Assembly (NCBI RefSeq): GCF_024713945.1
Contig: NC_134678.1
Location: 5,146,001 to 5,210,000, forward strand
Length of the DNA stretch: 64,000 nucleotides
Reading direction: 5' to 3'
From: Dermatophagoides farinae
Lineage: Eukaryota > Arthropoda > Arachnida > Sarcoptiformes > Pyroglyphidae
Positions within the stretch are counted from its first letter, which is position 1, and the number at the start of each line of letters is the position of its first letter. Of this stretch, positions 50,937 through 64,000 are shown piece after piece. Below the pieces are notes generated by a model. The model saw only the letters and a list, made by a program, of their open reading frames with translations, was not told the DNA's origin and searched no databases. The position numbers and the translations under genes are program-made.

Positions 50937-53364
50937 ATGACAACAGTACAATCATCAACACAAGCAGCAGCTGCTGCCGCTTCCAATCAACAATCAGCAG
51001 CCAATGATCAATCGGATACAATTCAGTATCATCCACCGACCAATTTTGCTGGACCAATCGGACCGGGTGGTCCAGCATATGTTAAATCCGAAGTCGATTT
51101 TCAACGATTGGTATGTTTAGTCCATTTAGACCTAGAAAAAATAGGCCTAAAACAATTAAAACATGAAAATGAATCTGATCATAACATCACGTCATCAATT
51201 CTTGATGATAATGACGATTTTTGTTCGTTAAGCAAGCCAAATGAATTTTTAATGATTATTGCTCTTGGTGATGATGATGAGATCTTGCAAAGTTTTAATT
51301 ACTTTGTTCGAAACAATCATAGAAAATAATTTCGTTTACATATTCTGCAATGTTTTAATTGTTATAATACAACTAACTTTCTCCATTTTGATTATATTAA
51401 ATATTTGATTGGTTTTCTTTCTTTTTTTTTTACTTCCCGCCGCATAGATTAATGGTGATGCAGATCGTCTTGTATCGCGTGCATCAAATCTGTTACATAA
51501 TAAAGCATTCACAGATGTCACTTTTATTGTTGGTCCTCCTAATCATTCGAAAAAATATGTTGGACATCGTGTACTATTGGCAATGACTAGTCCGGTATTT
51601 GAGGCAATGTTTTATGGAGATATGGCCGATAAATCTAAAGTTATCCGTATACCGGATATTGCACCTATTGGATTTGAAAATCTATTACGTTATGCATACA
51701 CTGATTCGTTGAATTTAAATTCAGTTGATGATGCAATGTTAACGGCATATGCAGCAAAGAAATATCTTCTTCCACATCTTCTTCGGTATGATCATAATAA
51801 TAATAATAATTCCAATTTTTATCTGATTGATCGTTTCATTTTATCGTCCTTCAGAGAATGTTTGACCTATATAGAGAAAAACATAACACCCTCAAGTGCT
51901 TGTGCTGTTTATGAATTCGCCATTGCTCTTAATTCACAACAATTAATTTTTCAAGCAATAAATACGATTGATAGGCAAACATATCATGTTATAACGCATA
52001 AATCATTCAAGTAAATGATCAAATTGATTTGATGAATACAATTGTATTGAATATAAAATCATTTTTATTCCAATGTAGTAACATTCAATTGTCGACTTTG
52101 GAATTTATTGTGAATCGTCGCTATTTGAATCTTTATTCGGAATTTTCACTGCTCAATTCTGTCGTACAATGGGCACAACATGAATGTAAAAGATCCGCTA
52201 AACAGGTGAATGATTGGAATATTGTTCGTAACATTCTTAATGAAAGGTAGGATTTATTGATGTATTAAAAATAAGATGAGATTATAATTCTATCAAATCA
52301 CAATTTATACATCGATTATTAGCATCGTGCTTAAAAGCATTCGATTTTTAACAATGACTGCAGAAGAATTTTCTCGTGTCGTTTCGCAAACTACGATGTC
52401 GACACCATCGATTGATGAAAATGGTTCCAGTGATGGCAAAAATGGCATCGATTGTGGCAATAATTTGAATACACCTTCTTTCTTGACCAAAAACGAACAG
52501 ATTGCAATATTTATGAATCTAGCTATACCTGGTATTGTACCGATACCAAAATGTTTGAGTCAAGAAACCACTCCACGTTGTGCTCCTCGTAAGTCATAGT
52601 GAATATATTGTTTAAAAAAAACATGTCTGGTTTTTTTACGGATAAATTTTTTTTAGCCGAATATTTCACAGTACGACGCTACAAACCGGTAACATATGCT
52701 ACAACGACCACATTGGCACATGTAACAAGTTCAAATGCGGCTGGTGCTGCTGGCAATAAACCAGTGAAATCTGTTTGCTCAAAATTTTTGGTTAACAATA
52801 GTGATCTATTTATCGTTGGAGCATCAATACCGATTCGTTTGGATCCAAGGTAATATTGAATGTGATTTATGATGCTATATATTTTAATCATCTTTATTAT
52901 ATCACTTTCAATAGTTACTATTCTGTTCGTACACCAAAATTAGATTGTCAGCTTAAATTTACATCAAAACTCAATTTACCGGATGGACAGATGGTAACTG
53001 CAAGAGGAACCGATGAACATCAAATTATTCTGGTATTCTTAATTTTTTTTCTTTGTTCATTTTATCTATACAATTTGTTCTTCCATTCTGTATTTAGGAT
53101 ACAATCGATGAATCGTTATCATTTGTCATTTCAAAAGATAAAGATTGTCATGTAAAACTGAAAAAACCATTACATGTGAAGAAAGGAAATATTAACGAAT
53201 TGTTGTTAACATTTCAATCAACAGCATTGACTGATGATATTGTTGTAATCAAAGGTCATCGAAACAAAACACCACAAATGGAAATCATTGATGGTGAAGC
53301 AATTAGTTGGACATTTTTGAAGACAAGCACCGTGGAATTTAATGAACTATACTATTATTATTGA
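50937..53364 (+). CDS. BTB-BACK domain protein, BTBD1/2/3/6-like
   Basis: Probable Cullin-3 substrate adaptor of the BTBD1/2/3/6 group. Seven exons: 50937-51110, 51448-52010, 52079-52246, 52323-52588, 52657-52849, 52915-53032, 53098-53364; 582 residues. Order: Ala/Gln-rich leader, BTB/POZ fold at about 60-165 (FTDVTFIVGPPNHSKKYVGH, LLAMTSPVFEAMFYGDMAD, RYAYTDSLNLN, AAKKYLLPHLLRYD), BACK domain at about 180-330 (STLEFIVNRRYLNLYSEFSLL, VVQWAQHECKR, IRFLTMTAEEF), and a diverged C-terminal region in the place of the PHR domain (VCSKFLVNNSDLFIVGASIPI). Family proteins keep stronger PHR signatures, so this copy is diverged at its end. A Ser/Asn-rich insert lies after the BACK domain. Confidence 0.87.
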
Positions 53365-54199
53365 TGCTTGAAAATTGATCATACTCAAGATGATAATTAA
53401 TTGGATTATAAAACTTTTACGATTTTTCAGCTATCGGATTTGGCTACAATTATTCATTCACGAACTTGGTTCATCATATTTTTTAAACTTGAATTCTCGA
53501 GATTTTTTCTTTTTTTTTCCCATAAACACTCAACACATTTGTTTAATTAATTTTATTACTGATTACTATATATTTACCGAATGAGAATATATAACTAACA
53601 GACGATATATATATAAAATTGTGATCCATTTCTAATTATTTATTTCGGGATCTAAATGAAAACGACACGATCAAAATGAAAACGAAATCAATTTTTTTTT
53701 TCGTTTATGTTTCCTTTGTGGATTATCATGAAGACAAATCTCTGCATTGATTAATCTGAATCAATCAGTCATTTTTGTTGCAAACAATCATTCATACATC
53801 TCAAATATACACACATTCAAATGCATGGATATCGATTTTTAAAAATTATATAAAAAGTTGATTAGCATTAGAACTATTATTTGATCAATTTGACCAATAT
53901 ACAATGATTTTATTATTCGCATTAGATTAATCACAATCAAACAATGGAAAAATTTGAATGGTTTCATTTTTTTTTAGTTATTCATCCATGATTATAATCA
54001 ATGATGATTATTAATTAAATAAAATGATTTTCCATATTGATATAATGATAATTAATTTCAATTGATTGATTCAATTTTTTTTGATTTGTCATTTGGGGCA
54101 AGAATTTTTTTTTTATATAATTGAAAAAAAAATCTATTTGATAGTGTTGAATGAATGAATGAGGCACTAAGTGTTTTTTATTTTGCATCTATAAAAAAA
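53365..54199. other. BTBD-TLCD convergent 3' region
   Basis: 835 bp between converging stops, AT-rich, holding both 3' UTRs. No gene seen. Confidence 0.55.
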
Positions 54200-55276
54200 C
54201 TATTGCTGTTTTTTAATTTGTTTTAAATTATTATTTGTCAATTGTTGAGTATCGGTTATTTCGTTTCGTTCAATAATCAATGATTTATCGGAAGTAGTGG
54301 ATAACAGTAGGAAATCTTCCTGTATAATACGCCATAGTATCACAATGCTTATAAACATAAATGATAACATTAGCAATGAAATCGCTATGAATCCCCAAAT
54401 GGTGACAATATAGTGAGATTTTAAATAATAATTTCTATAAATATCGGCCCAAATCTTTGCAAGTGGATAGAAACGAAATAGGACAATGGAAACTGTGTAG
54501 AAGAAAAAGAAAACAAATAAAAAATTAATTCATTGATTCATTACTAACCTATGGCACATAAACTGTTGAGTCGATTGAAAATGTTTGGATAATGTGACCA
54601 GAATTCAGATATTTTTCCAATCGAACGTATATGAATAAATATGTTGCTCAATTCAATAATGAGACCAAACAAACAGAATGGTAAAAATCGTTGAAATGGA
54701 TTTATTTTAGTGTCAGAATAATGTGGAATGATAACGATAATCAATGTTATCATGGTTATCACATGATGTAAAATTATCTCTATCCGATCAGGATATTTGC
54801 CCAATTTTGATAATGATAACATTGTATCATAAATAAAATAACCGATTGAAAAACAAATGGATAATCGATGCAATTTTAAATGCTGTTGGTTATTCGTTAA
54901 TCGGATATCATCATTCGGTGAAATGAAATGGTCATATGTTCTGTTGTTGGATAATCAAATAATTGATTTGTAATGAATTTAGTATTCAATAAAAATGATA
55001 ATAATTGAAAAAAACTTACAAATAGAATGTGAATAAACCGGATATCGTTGAATGAATCAATGAGACTAGTATATTTCGCCATTTCCATCTTTCATAAAGA
55101 TCATTAGGTTTTTTTCGGGAAAAATCACGAAAATTTATTTTTTTCTTTTGTTTAGTTCCAAGAAACCACCAATCAAATTGGCCGAAAAAATTATTTAATA
55201 GATTAAATAATGTAAACGAAAGACCAATTGTAATGAGAATTTGTGATGATTCTTGTCCAATCAATGTATTTGCCAT
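54200..55276 (-). CDS. TLC domain-containing protein, TLCD1/2-like
   Basis: Multi-pass membrane protein of the TRAM-LAG1-CLN8 family; TLCD1/2 limit polyunsaturated phosphatidylethanolamine and so membrane fluidity. Exons 55276-55020, 54940-54549, 54492-54200; 313 residues (human TLCD2 about 264). Anchors shared with TLCD2: ERWKWRNILVSLIHSTISGLF, SIGYFIYDTM, the LHHV histidines (IEIILHHVITMITL), ELSNIFIHIR, and NSLCAIVSIVLFRFYPLAKIW across the last junction. A final helix precedes a polar tail. The first in-frame ATG at 55276 begins a hydrophobic segment. A reverse-strand AATAAA at 54177-54182 lies just past the stop. Confidence 0.88.
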
Positions 55277-58200
55277 TATTATCGATTTGAATGATTGATC
55301 ATCCAATTCACCATGCACATTATTATGCTTATGATTTTAATATTTAATCACCAACAAAAACGAATGGATGATGCACATAATCCAGATCAAAATTAGTTTC
55401 ATTCAAAAATGTTCACATCATTCTATTAGCAGCAACAACCAAAAAAAAAATCGAATTGAATGATGAGAAAGAAGATTTCGATTTTGACAGACGTGATGGG
55501 AATAAATCGTTTTTACATAGAGTAAATGATTTTTTTTTATTTTTGTTTATATCATCCATTCATTTTTTTAATGAGTTAAATATTGTCTACTTGGTATTAT
55601 ACAACACAAACTAATACAATACCAAAAAAAAAAAAAAAAAACACAAATTCTAAACCAATGACAATTATTGAATGCAAAATCATCATGTAATGACAATCAT
55701 AATCATTATCATCATCGTAATTATAACTATTGAAAGTAGAACAACACACATACACACACACAAAATAAATACGATAAAAATGATGATAAGAATGATATAA
55801 ACAAAATTAAATTAAATCATCAAATATATTACACAAAGAAAACGATGAACGATGATGTTATTCGATGGAGAAACAGATAATTGAAATGTATGTACTGTTA
55901 TCAAAAGTTGAAATAGAATTACATATTATAAATTGAATAATTTTTTTTTCACCAATGGTCAGCAATGTACAAACAAACAAACAAACAAAAAAAAATTCTT
56001 TGATCAGGTATAATGGAAATTCCTTTAATGTTCATTATCATTAAAACTAGATCATCACTAACATGATGAATATTTGCCGGATTCTCATTCATTTATTCGG
56101 AACCATTCTCTATTCCGTTTACATTCATATTCTACTCTTCTTCACATAGTAATGATGAAAACCTAACTTGCATGTTTCTTTCTCGCTTTCTGTGTGTGTG
56201 TAGTCGTTTATAATTTGGTTCAGTTCAGTTCTTGTTTGGGTATATCATGACGCCCGCCTTACGATTCATGGCTTAGTTTAGTTTGTCATGTGTATCTTTG
56301 TGTGTGTCTGTGTTTGTGAATATGTGCACCGACGCCATATAAATGAACGAATTACAGAATGACTATTTCACAACCAGAAAACCTGTAAAACAAATTACAT
56401 ATACGCACACACAATCTCTATGATTGATTTGTAGATCTTACAGAGCTTAAAGAAGAAAAAAATTTTTTTTTTGTTTGTAAAAGACAAATAACATGGAACT
56501 TTCTAAATCGATAACATATAAACAGGAATAGTAGATAGAATAAAAATGTCAAATGTTATTAAAAGTTAACATTTTGGGTGTGGACATGAAAAAAAAATAA
56601 AATAAAATTTCAAACTAATCATTGGATCATTATCATCATCAAACATAGAATTCCGGATTATGGTTTATGAAAAAAAATGTCACTTAAATCGAATAGTTTA
56701 TTGAATTTGTTTGTTTGTTGTTTTTTCCTCAAACAAGAATTTGAATTTTTATGATTTCAGAAAAAAAATAATAACACCATTATCAGGTTTAATGTAATTT
56801 AGCTTTGAATTTAATGGACGAAAAAAAAGAAAAATTTACATAACAATGAACTTTGAATGAACAAATGGAAAAAAAAACAAAATAATTTTCAAATAGAAAA
56901 ATTCAATTTCTATCATATCATATCAGAATAGAAGAATTATTCTCATATAATACACCCAATTTAAATGTGTAATGAATAAGAAATGCTTCAAATATAGATC
57001 TATATTGTTACCGAAACGAATTGGTCATCATTTAATTTGCATGTTGTAGTAAACATTCACACACACACACACATAATCATCAACTCTCCCATTGTCAAAC
57101 AATATACATAAATGTATTATATACACACCATATATATGATTATCAGATATAACAATTTGGAATTCACTGTGTAAAGTAGTATCTCGATTAACGAATGAAC
57201 AATTATTTTCAAGACAATCGTCATTAGTTATCTAAGGCTATAAGATTAATCGAAGTATCACTGTAATAATTTAGTCATTATTATGAATGATGATAATGAA
57301 TGCATTAGTGTATTATAATATTAACTTAGTATCCTAGGTCCTGAATATTGAATTGATAATAGATAACCATTGTTGTAGTCGTGTGTTGACTTTCAAACTT
57401 TACACAATCTCATTTATTTATTAACATTCATATAGCATATATTATACACAATGAAAATGTGTACAAGAAAATTATAACGAAATTAAACCCTGAAAAGATT
57501 AATTGTAATAAATACACGACGATAATAATAATAATAATAACAATAACAATAACAAGGAAGAGGACATGTTGTAACATTGAATAGGTTCTAACCATTTTTT
57601 TTATAGATTGATAGATAGTATAAATATGAAATATCCATGACCAAAAAAAGAAAAATGAATGTTAAAATGCATTTTTTTCCAAAAACAAAAAACTGACATA
57701 CACAGGTAAAATCTTGATCCAACATGAAATCCATTATCATTATGAATGATGATTTTATCTAAAATATAATAAAAAATTTTTTTTGTTTAATTCGTAGTCA
57801 ATCCAATGTAGTGTTGTAATGCATTCGAATGGGATTTTTTTTTTGCTGGTTCTTGTCAACATTATAATGTTGAAGAAATTTTTTTTTTACAAGAATTTGT
57901 AGTGCACGAAAGGTGACTGATGTATAAGTGGATGAATAAATCTATCAGAAAAAATACGAATATCTAAATGATTATTATACATTATTGAAACGATAAAAAT
58001 TGCTAATCATTGAAGATCAAGAATGTGCTAAAATCACATAGGTCTCTCTGGTTAGTTTTTTTTTTGTTCACGTTTTTGGTTGGAAGGTATGTGGTGGTGG
58101 TGGTGAGTGTTGATGGAACAACAACAACAACAATAACGGTAACAACCATTGAAATAATGATTATTTTCGATCAATAGATTCGGGCGCGGACCTGAATGGG

Positions 58201-59385
58201 TGGGTACCCAAAAATAGTTTTTCTTTGATTCGAAATCGATCCGAAAAATGTTTTTTTTTCATTTATTCATTCATTTAATAATGATAATCACTAGTTAGTT
58301 TTTCATTGGTGACTTATCAAGATTCTTGATTCGTCGTCATTGATCGTCGGTGAGTCATTTATTTGGTTAGTGGGTTGAATCACGCGAATCCTATACTCAA
58401 CATAAAAATATCGACCAAAAAAAAAAATTTTTTTTTTCATTTCATGTTTCCAAAAATCACCTTTGTCATCTTGAAGAAATATCTGGAAATTTTTTATGTA
58501 ATAATTTTGTCAAGAATGATATTTTCAAAGTTCAGAACTCTGGATCCATATTTGATTCTGAACCAGAAAAAGAAATGAAATTTATTCCAAATATCGACAA
58601 TACTAACCATAACATGGACATATATGATTGATCAGAAATCATAGATATTCAATACAATATTATTTTTGTTTATTATAGAAAATTACCTCCCAAACAAATG
58701 TCAATATAATATTTTTGATAGTTGAACAGAATATAATTATTATTCTGAATTTTGGGTTTCTTTTTCCACATTTTTTTTCTTCAATTATTCTCATTATTGA
58801 TCATCATTTCCTTCTTGGTTTTTTTTTCTCTTATACGAATGAATGAATAGCTTGCTCGTATAGAACAATTATCAAATTGTATTCATTCAGTTTATGCATA
58901 TCTGTCATATATTATTCTCGACTTGGAGACGGTTGTTTTTTTTGCTATGGTAGCAAAAAAAAAAAAAAATAAAAAAAAATTCTGCTTGATGAGCAGCCAT
59001 CACGCAAACAAAAACGATAAAAATCGATGAATCTTTTTTTTGTCATTATTATTGTTGTTTTCATATATATTTTTTAAGTTCAGGTTAGCATGACGAATGA
59101 TTTTTTTTTCGATAAGTTCAATTTAAATTTTTTATAATTATTTGAAAGAAAAAACAAAACCAAAAATTTACCATTATTTGTAAACAGGAATATGTTGTTT
59201 ATGAATGGCGATTTTGAGAAATTTATATACAAAATGATGATTGTAATTTAACTAATTAGATTAATATCCGAACAGTCATGAATGTAAATAAAATCAATCA
59301 TTTTCTGTCAGAAATTAATTCTCAGTTACAATTTATATATTGGAACGATTGGCTTTTTTGAAATTGATCATTTCTGACGCAACAA
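55277..59385. other. Gene-poor intergenic stretch
   Basis: About 4.1 kb without a convincing exon. It holds poly-A/T runs, CA and GT tracts, ATA and CAA repeats and many GAATGAAT words. The divergent TLCD promoter should lie at its left end. Confidence 0.55.
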
Positions 59386-59874
59386 ATGGATCAGATAAAT
59401 ATGACAGATTATTACAATGGTTGGGAAGATGATAATACAACTTATGAAATGAATATGTGGCTAATTGATAATTATTCAACAATACACGATAATTCAACAT
59501 GGCATACACCATCAACACAAGCAACAACATCAGATTCTGCAGTTGTGACAATACTGTTGATCATTGCATTATTGTCTCTTATCATTGCCATTTGTTGTGT
59601 ATTGTCCATCTATATTGATCTTAAACCTAAGGCGACGAATCTGGAACATCCAACAGCAACACCGAAATCAGAAACTTCATTTTCACAACGAAAACGTCGT
59701 TGTCCTGCACCAGAAGAAATGGTGGATGGATATGATATGGAAGCTCCAAGTGATCCAAGTCAGGTGTTTAAATCTCGAAAGAAAAGTTATGAAAAATTTC
59801 AACATGAATTTGAAATGGATCGAACAAAATTATTAGAAAAAATGGGCGATGGAACAATTTTGATGAAACAATAA
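59386..59874 (+). CDS. Single-pass glycosylated membrane protein, unknown
   Basis: Not recognised. A 162-residue single-exon frame. The N-terminal 50 residues carry four N-glycosylation sequons (N5-M-T, N17-T-T, N29-Y-S, N36-S-T) and many acidic and aromatic residues but no signal peptide. One hydrophobic helix at about 52-77 (VVTILLIIALLSLIIAICCV) is followed by a basic cytosolic part (SQRKRRCPAPEEM, FKSRKKSYEKFQHEFEM). The sequons on the N side predict a type III, N-out topology. Codon use looks like coding DNA and AATAAA follows at 59912-59917, about 40 nt past the stop. It could be a lineage-specific receptor-like or adhesion protein; no function is proposed. Confidence 0.68.
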   Translation: MDQINMTDYYNGWEDDNTTYEMNMWLIDNYSTIHDNSTWHTPSTQATTSDSAVVTILLIIALLSLIIAICCVLSIYIDLKPKATNLEHPTATPKSETSFSQRKRRCPAPEEMVDGYDMEAPSDPSQVFKSRKKSYEKFQHEFEMDRTKLLEKMGDGTILMKQ

Positions 59875-61009
59875 GAAAACTATTGGGGGTGGTGGTGGTT
59901 CTACCATGCAAAATAAACAAAAACCGAAAAAAATATATGAGAATAAAATTCTATTTTTCAAAAATGAGCGCCATTTTCTGTATAATTAAAAACCTATATA
60001 AATACAGGCAACGCCATCTATTTGATGGAAAATCCAATTGAAATTATGTTTTATTTCAAATAAAATTCGATAGATGACAATAGTATCTTCGAAATTAAGA
60101 TCTTTGAATCGAATACAATAAACAATAAACAATAAAAAAATACACACAGACAAGTTTAATGAAAACACATAGCCAATCTTAAGCGAGTCAATGTGGTAAA
60201 ATCACATTCACTCTTTTAATTTTGTTTATGTGTATGTATTATATATGATATAATGTATTGCTCATTCAACATTGAAATATATATAAAAATGATGATCATA
60301 ACATTATCTATGTTGTAATAAATAGATTAAAAACCAAAAAGAATATAAGAAGATTAGAAAAGACAAGTTATCAAAAAGAAGATTGATGGAATCAACCCGT
60401 GAACATCATCATCATCATTATAATAAGAGAAAACTAATATAATGATGATGCATATTGTGTTCAAATAATGTACGAAAAAAAAAAATCCTCACGACGTTAT
60501 TTTTATTATTTCAAAAATTTCATCATTTGAAACAAATGACGAATTTCATCATCATCATCACCATTTATATTGTTATAATTTGTAAATCATTCGAATCACA
60601 ATCTATCTATCAATCAAAATTGTCTTCATGAATCGTGAACTTTAAGTTTACATTATAAGTTTATTGATGAGAAAAAAAAAACAATATGATTAAATAACCT
60701 CATCATGGTTCCTCTTCATCATCTGATCAGATAATAATAATTTGTATGCTATATTCGGGAACAATGCCGTATGTTGACATTGTGGCATTAACCAGAACCG
60801 ATTATCATTGTCATCATCAAAAACTTTTTTTTTCAATTGATGAAAATTTTTTCCTCTACATGAATTGCCATCGTTGAATTTTTATTCTCACTGTGTTGTT
60901 ATCTAAACTTCTTTTGTTTTTTGTTATTTCTGTTTTGTTTTGGCTGGCTGTTTATAGACATTTTTTTTTTATTTCTCATTCAGATAAGATAAGGATAGAA
61001 AAAAAATAA
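59875..61009. other. Intergenic stretch before TRAK exons
   Basis: 1.1 kb, AT-rich, with no recognisable exon. An upstream TRAK exon with a start codon may lie here or in an intron spanning further left; none could be fixed. Confidence 0.5.
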
Positions 61010-64000
61010 TCAAAACTGGAGTTTTCATCGAGTGATCATTTTTCGGACGATTGTAATCATCAATCATTATTATCGTCATCAAAATTTGACCATCATGATT
61101 CAAATCGAAATTCAATTAAATCATCATTGGATGACGAAACGAATTGCCAAAAATTGACTGGATCTCATTATTCAGAAGATGCAACTACATTCAAAATTAC
61201 AGCTGATGATTTGAATGATAGAATTGTTCATTCTCAACAAACAGGGTTTATTTGTTCTTTATCATCATCGATATCGGATACTACGAAATTATCGTCAACA
61301 AAAACTGCAGACGATGTTTACAGTGAAAACGATGTAATCAAATCATCAACTACGACGATACCAACATCATCATCATTCGAAGCCTTGAGCAAAAATGATG
61401 CATTATTATCATCGTTGTCGTTGAAGAATCCTTATAGAAATTCATCTAGTCCAATCTGCCATTCTCATCATCAAGAAAAAATTATTGAAAATAATCAACA
61501 ACAACAATCCTCATCGACGACGAAAACCGGTAAATATAAATCAAATTAGTTTCTCGGGAATAACACAAAGGCATAGCATATATAAATATCCATATATATG
61601 CTATGTTTATTCAGATTCATATCTGATTTTTTACAATTACAATTGTATAAATGTTGAAAAATAATTTTTTTTATTTCATTACTAGCCACAATACAGCCTT
61701 GTCTTGTGATCATTTATGACAATTTTTTATCAATTTTTTTTCCTATGCCAACTCGTTCTAATGATTTTTTTTCTTTTGCTCATTAATTCAATTTGAAATA
61801 AGAGAAAACAAAGAAGAAGATTCATACAATGTGATCGCTAATTATTTAAAATGAGTGCAATCGTCGAATAAAAAAAGAACGAAAGAGATGTTTTGATTCG
61901 TTCTAATGATTTTTTCTTCTGATCATCAATTCGATTTCATTCATTACATTTACACAATTATCAATCATAACATCACTTTTTTTATTCAATTGTAATCATT
62001 TTAAATAAATAGCGGTCACATTGTATGAATCTTTTCCTTTGTTTTCTCCTATTTGATTGAATGATTGATTGATCGATCGTTTATTAATATTTATGCCTTT
62101 TATATATAGATAATATAATATAATTAGTTTCTTCCAATTGATTGATTTTTTGTTTTTCTTTTGATGTTTGATGATTTTCAATTTTTAGATTCAAAAAATC
62201 ATACGGTGACTAATGACGAAGTGGAATTGATTTCATTATCAAATTTGTCATATTCTCAGACGGCACCAAAATACACACTACGTATTGACACAATTACAGA
62301 ATTTCAAGGTAAGTGTTTCAATATATTTTTTCATTTATGGTTGTTTTTTTTGGGGTGTCGATTTTGATGATCATGTCGAGTCGACTCGATTCGAATGTTG
62401 CGGTTAGTTTGACTTCTTTGTATATACAGAATAGATGAAGGAAACAAGAGAAAGCTAATAATGATAATGATGATCTTGTGATGATAATTATGACGACATT
62501 TCGTGTGATTACCTTCGATAGATTTAAAATTATCATACTCATGATCACCGGTTTTTTCTTCGTATTTATACCTATGATGCCGAAAGTACCTGGAGTATTA
62601 GTCTTTTTCTCCTGCTTTGAATCAAACATATCTATTGAAAGTGTGTGCTTAAAGCAATTTAATGCCAATTATCTTTTAAGCATTTTCGTTCTCTTTAATT
62701 TCGATTTTTCATATATATGATCATTTTGATGTTGCAAGTAATGTGTTTCGTATATGTTTTATCTCGTAGATTTGAACCTGGATTTAATATTAGCTTGATT
62801 GATATTGCGCGCCAATTGTGTGTTATTTGATTTTTTTTGTTGTTTTCTTTTTAGCCTGTTTATTTATTTGATTCGAGTCTTTAATGCGAATGTATGTCTC
62901 TGTAATTGTATTTGTTGTTTTTGTTGTATGACTCTTTTTTTCACAATCTCATAGATATATTTAGTTAGTATTGATTGATGTTTTTTTTCTTTTTCATGTG
63001 ATATGAAATTCATTTCCAGGTTATAGGAACAATGACTGGGCTGTTATTGAGACACCATTGATCGACCTGGAGCAACCGTTAGATGAAAATCTTTTATTAC
63101 AGCCGGCATTTTTACGTGAAACATTTAAATTATTTTTACAATCTGGTGAGCGTCTTACACAAATGACCAAGGTTTATAATGATGTTGAAGCGCTCACCAA
63201 GCTTTTGGAAGAGGTTTGTCGAGAATTCGAATTTAGTTTTTATTTTTCAATTTAAAATTATTGTTTTTTATTGTAGAAAGAACGTGATGTCGAGTTGGCA
63301 GCTCGAATTGGCCAATCGTTATTAGATCAGAATCAAAATCAATCGGAAAGAATTGATGAGCTTGAACAAGAGCTATCCCATGCCAAGGACAAGGTTCGTT
63401 AAATATTTGTTTTTAATAAATTTTATTAATCATGTTTTTCCAAATAGATTACTCAATTGAGACACGATGTGTCATCCAAAAGTGAATTATTACGTTTTTA
63501 CATTACCAAAGATGAAGAGGAAATCGATGATGAGAATGATTCTGAAAATGATTTAAATTATACATCTATTTCAAGTCATCATTCTATTTCACAAAAAGAT
63601 GCATCACAAATTTTGGATGATCTTGAACGTCGGGTTAATTCACTGGAAGAGGAGAATAGCCGTCTCAAAGTTGAAAAAGAAACGAAAGTATGCGATTTGG
63701 AAGAGGAAGAACGAAAAGAATTACAATTGATAAATGAATGTGCTCATCGATTGAGTAAGTACACTTTGAAAATATTAAAATTATAATTCAATTTAATCTC
63801 GATTCAAAGGTCAAACCAATAAACAAATAGCATCATTACAGGAAGATGTTGCGAAAAGGAATGATGAAAATAATCACCTCACAAAGGAGATTCATTCGCT
63901 CAAAAAACAGGTACAACAATTAGAAAAGCAAATACGTCTGTTGACATTGGAAAAAGAAGAGCTAGTCGGTGCATTAAATCTAGCCCATGAATGCCAAACA
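61010..64000 (+). CDS. TRAK: Milton/TRAK trafficking kinesin-binding protein (5' and 3' incomplete)
   Basis: Coiled-coil adaptor that links mitochondria, through Miro, to kinesin-1 and dynein. Visible exons: open from 61010 to donor 61529 (acceptor unresolved, no in-frame ATG), 62189-62308, 63020-63213, 63277-63393, 63448-63754 and 63810 to the window edge. The HAP1-type N-terminal domain is clear: LLEE joined to KERDVELAARIGQSLLDQN, RIDELEQELSHAKDKITQLRHD, SKSELLRFY, the spacer, then VNSLEEENSRLKVE, ELQLINECAHRLSQTNKQIASLQED and KEELVGALNLAHECQ. These align with TRAK1/2 residues in the same order. The first exon encodes a Ser/Thr/Asp-rich leader not seen in vertebrate TRAKs. A 5' exon with the start codon must lie upstream; the C-terminal half lies outside the window. 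Confidence 0.9.
61572..61605 (+). repeat. 13-bp hairpin in a TRAK intron
   Basis: CATAGCATATATA (61572-61584) pairs perfectly with TATATATGCTATG (61593-61605) around an 8-nt loop, extendable by GU pairs. It begins 43 nt after the end of the upstream exon. Confidence 0.7.

Noticed and set aside
53365-59385. Search for virus-like or transposon sequences in gene-poor stretches
   Set aside because: No reverse transcriptase, transposase, integrase or capsid motif, no long terminal repeat and no long inverted repeats were seen.

Overview
The window looks like nuclear DNA from a small-genome arthropod, most likely an astigmatid mite of the dust-mite or scab-mite kind. The evidence is the very AT-rich sequence, abundant CAT/GAT, CAA and CA microsatellites, very short GT-AG introns (many of 53-75 nt), genes separated by only a few hundred bases, and arthropod-type homologues such as a Spitz-like EGF ligand. 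The species is inferred. All homology calls come from recalled family sequences and motifs; no search was run. No tRNA, rRNA, CRISPR array, provirus or intact transposon was seen.

Layout. 1-5 kb: a Spitz/Keren-type EGF precursor (+) whose signal-peptide exon is unresolved, then a 5.4 kb gene-poor stretch. 10.4-13.6 kb: intronless TANGO6 (+). 14.8-23.4 kb: a very large PTIP/PAXIP1 homologue (+) with six BRCT domains and long Gln-rich spacers, convergent with MED19 (-, 24.1-25.2 kb). 25.2-28.9 kb: a gene-poor stretch. 28.9-47.6 kb: a dense block holding a monocarboxylate transporter (+), CCT6 (-), LARGE (-), ERp44 (+), Hsp110 (-), LYRM4/ISD11 (+), SPCS3 (+), phosphorylase kinase gamma (+) and a small four-pass membrane protein (+). 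50.9-53.4 kb: a BTB-BACK protein of the BTBD1/2/3/6 type (+). 54.2-55.3 kb: a TLCD1/2-type protein (-). After about 4 kb of low-complexity DNA come an unrecognised glycosylated single-pass membrane protein (+, 59.4-59.9 kb) and the 5' part of a Milton/TRAK kinesin adaptor (+), which runs off the right edge.

How the genes work together. These are mainly housekeeping and signalling genes, not an operon. Four genes within about 12 kb serve protein folding or secretion (CCT6, ERp44, Hsp110, SPCS3), with LARGE, a Golgi glycosyltransferase, among them. Two pairs are divergent: LARGE/ERp44 share about 470 bp and Hsp110/LYRM4 about 1.1 kb, the latter with a perfect heat-shock element. PTIP and MED19 are both nuclear transcription factors and converge.

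No novel multi-gene system was found. The best leads are an Hsp110 whose near-invariant phosphate-loop aspartate is serine, a perfect 11-bp hairpin that buries a splice acceptor in the transporter gene, an in-frame ERp44 intron encoding a hydrophobic segment, a long hairpin just inside a TRAK intron, and a Spitz-like ligand that keeps the rhomboid-type transmembrane motif.
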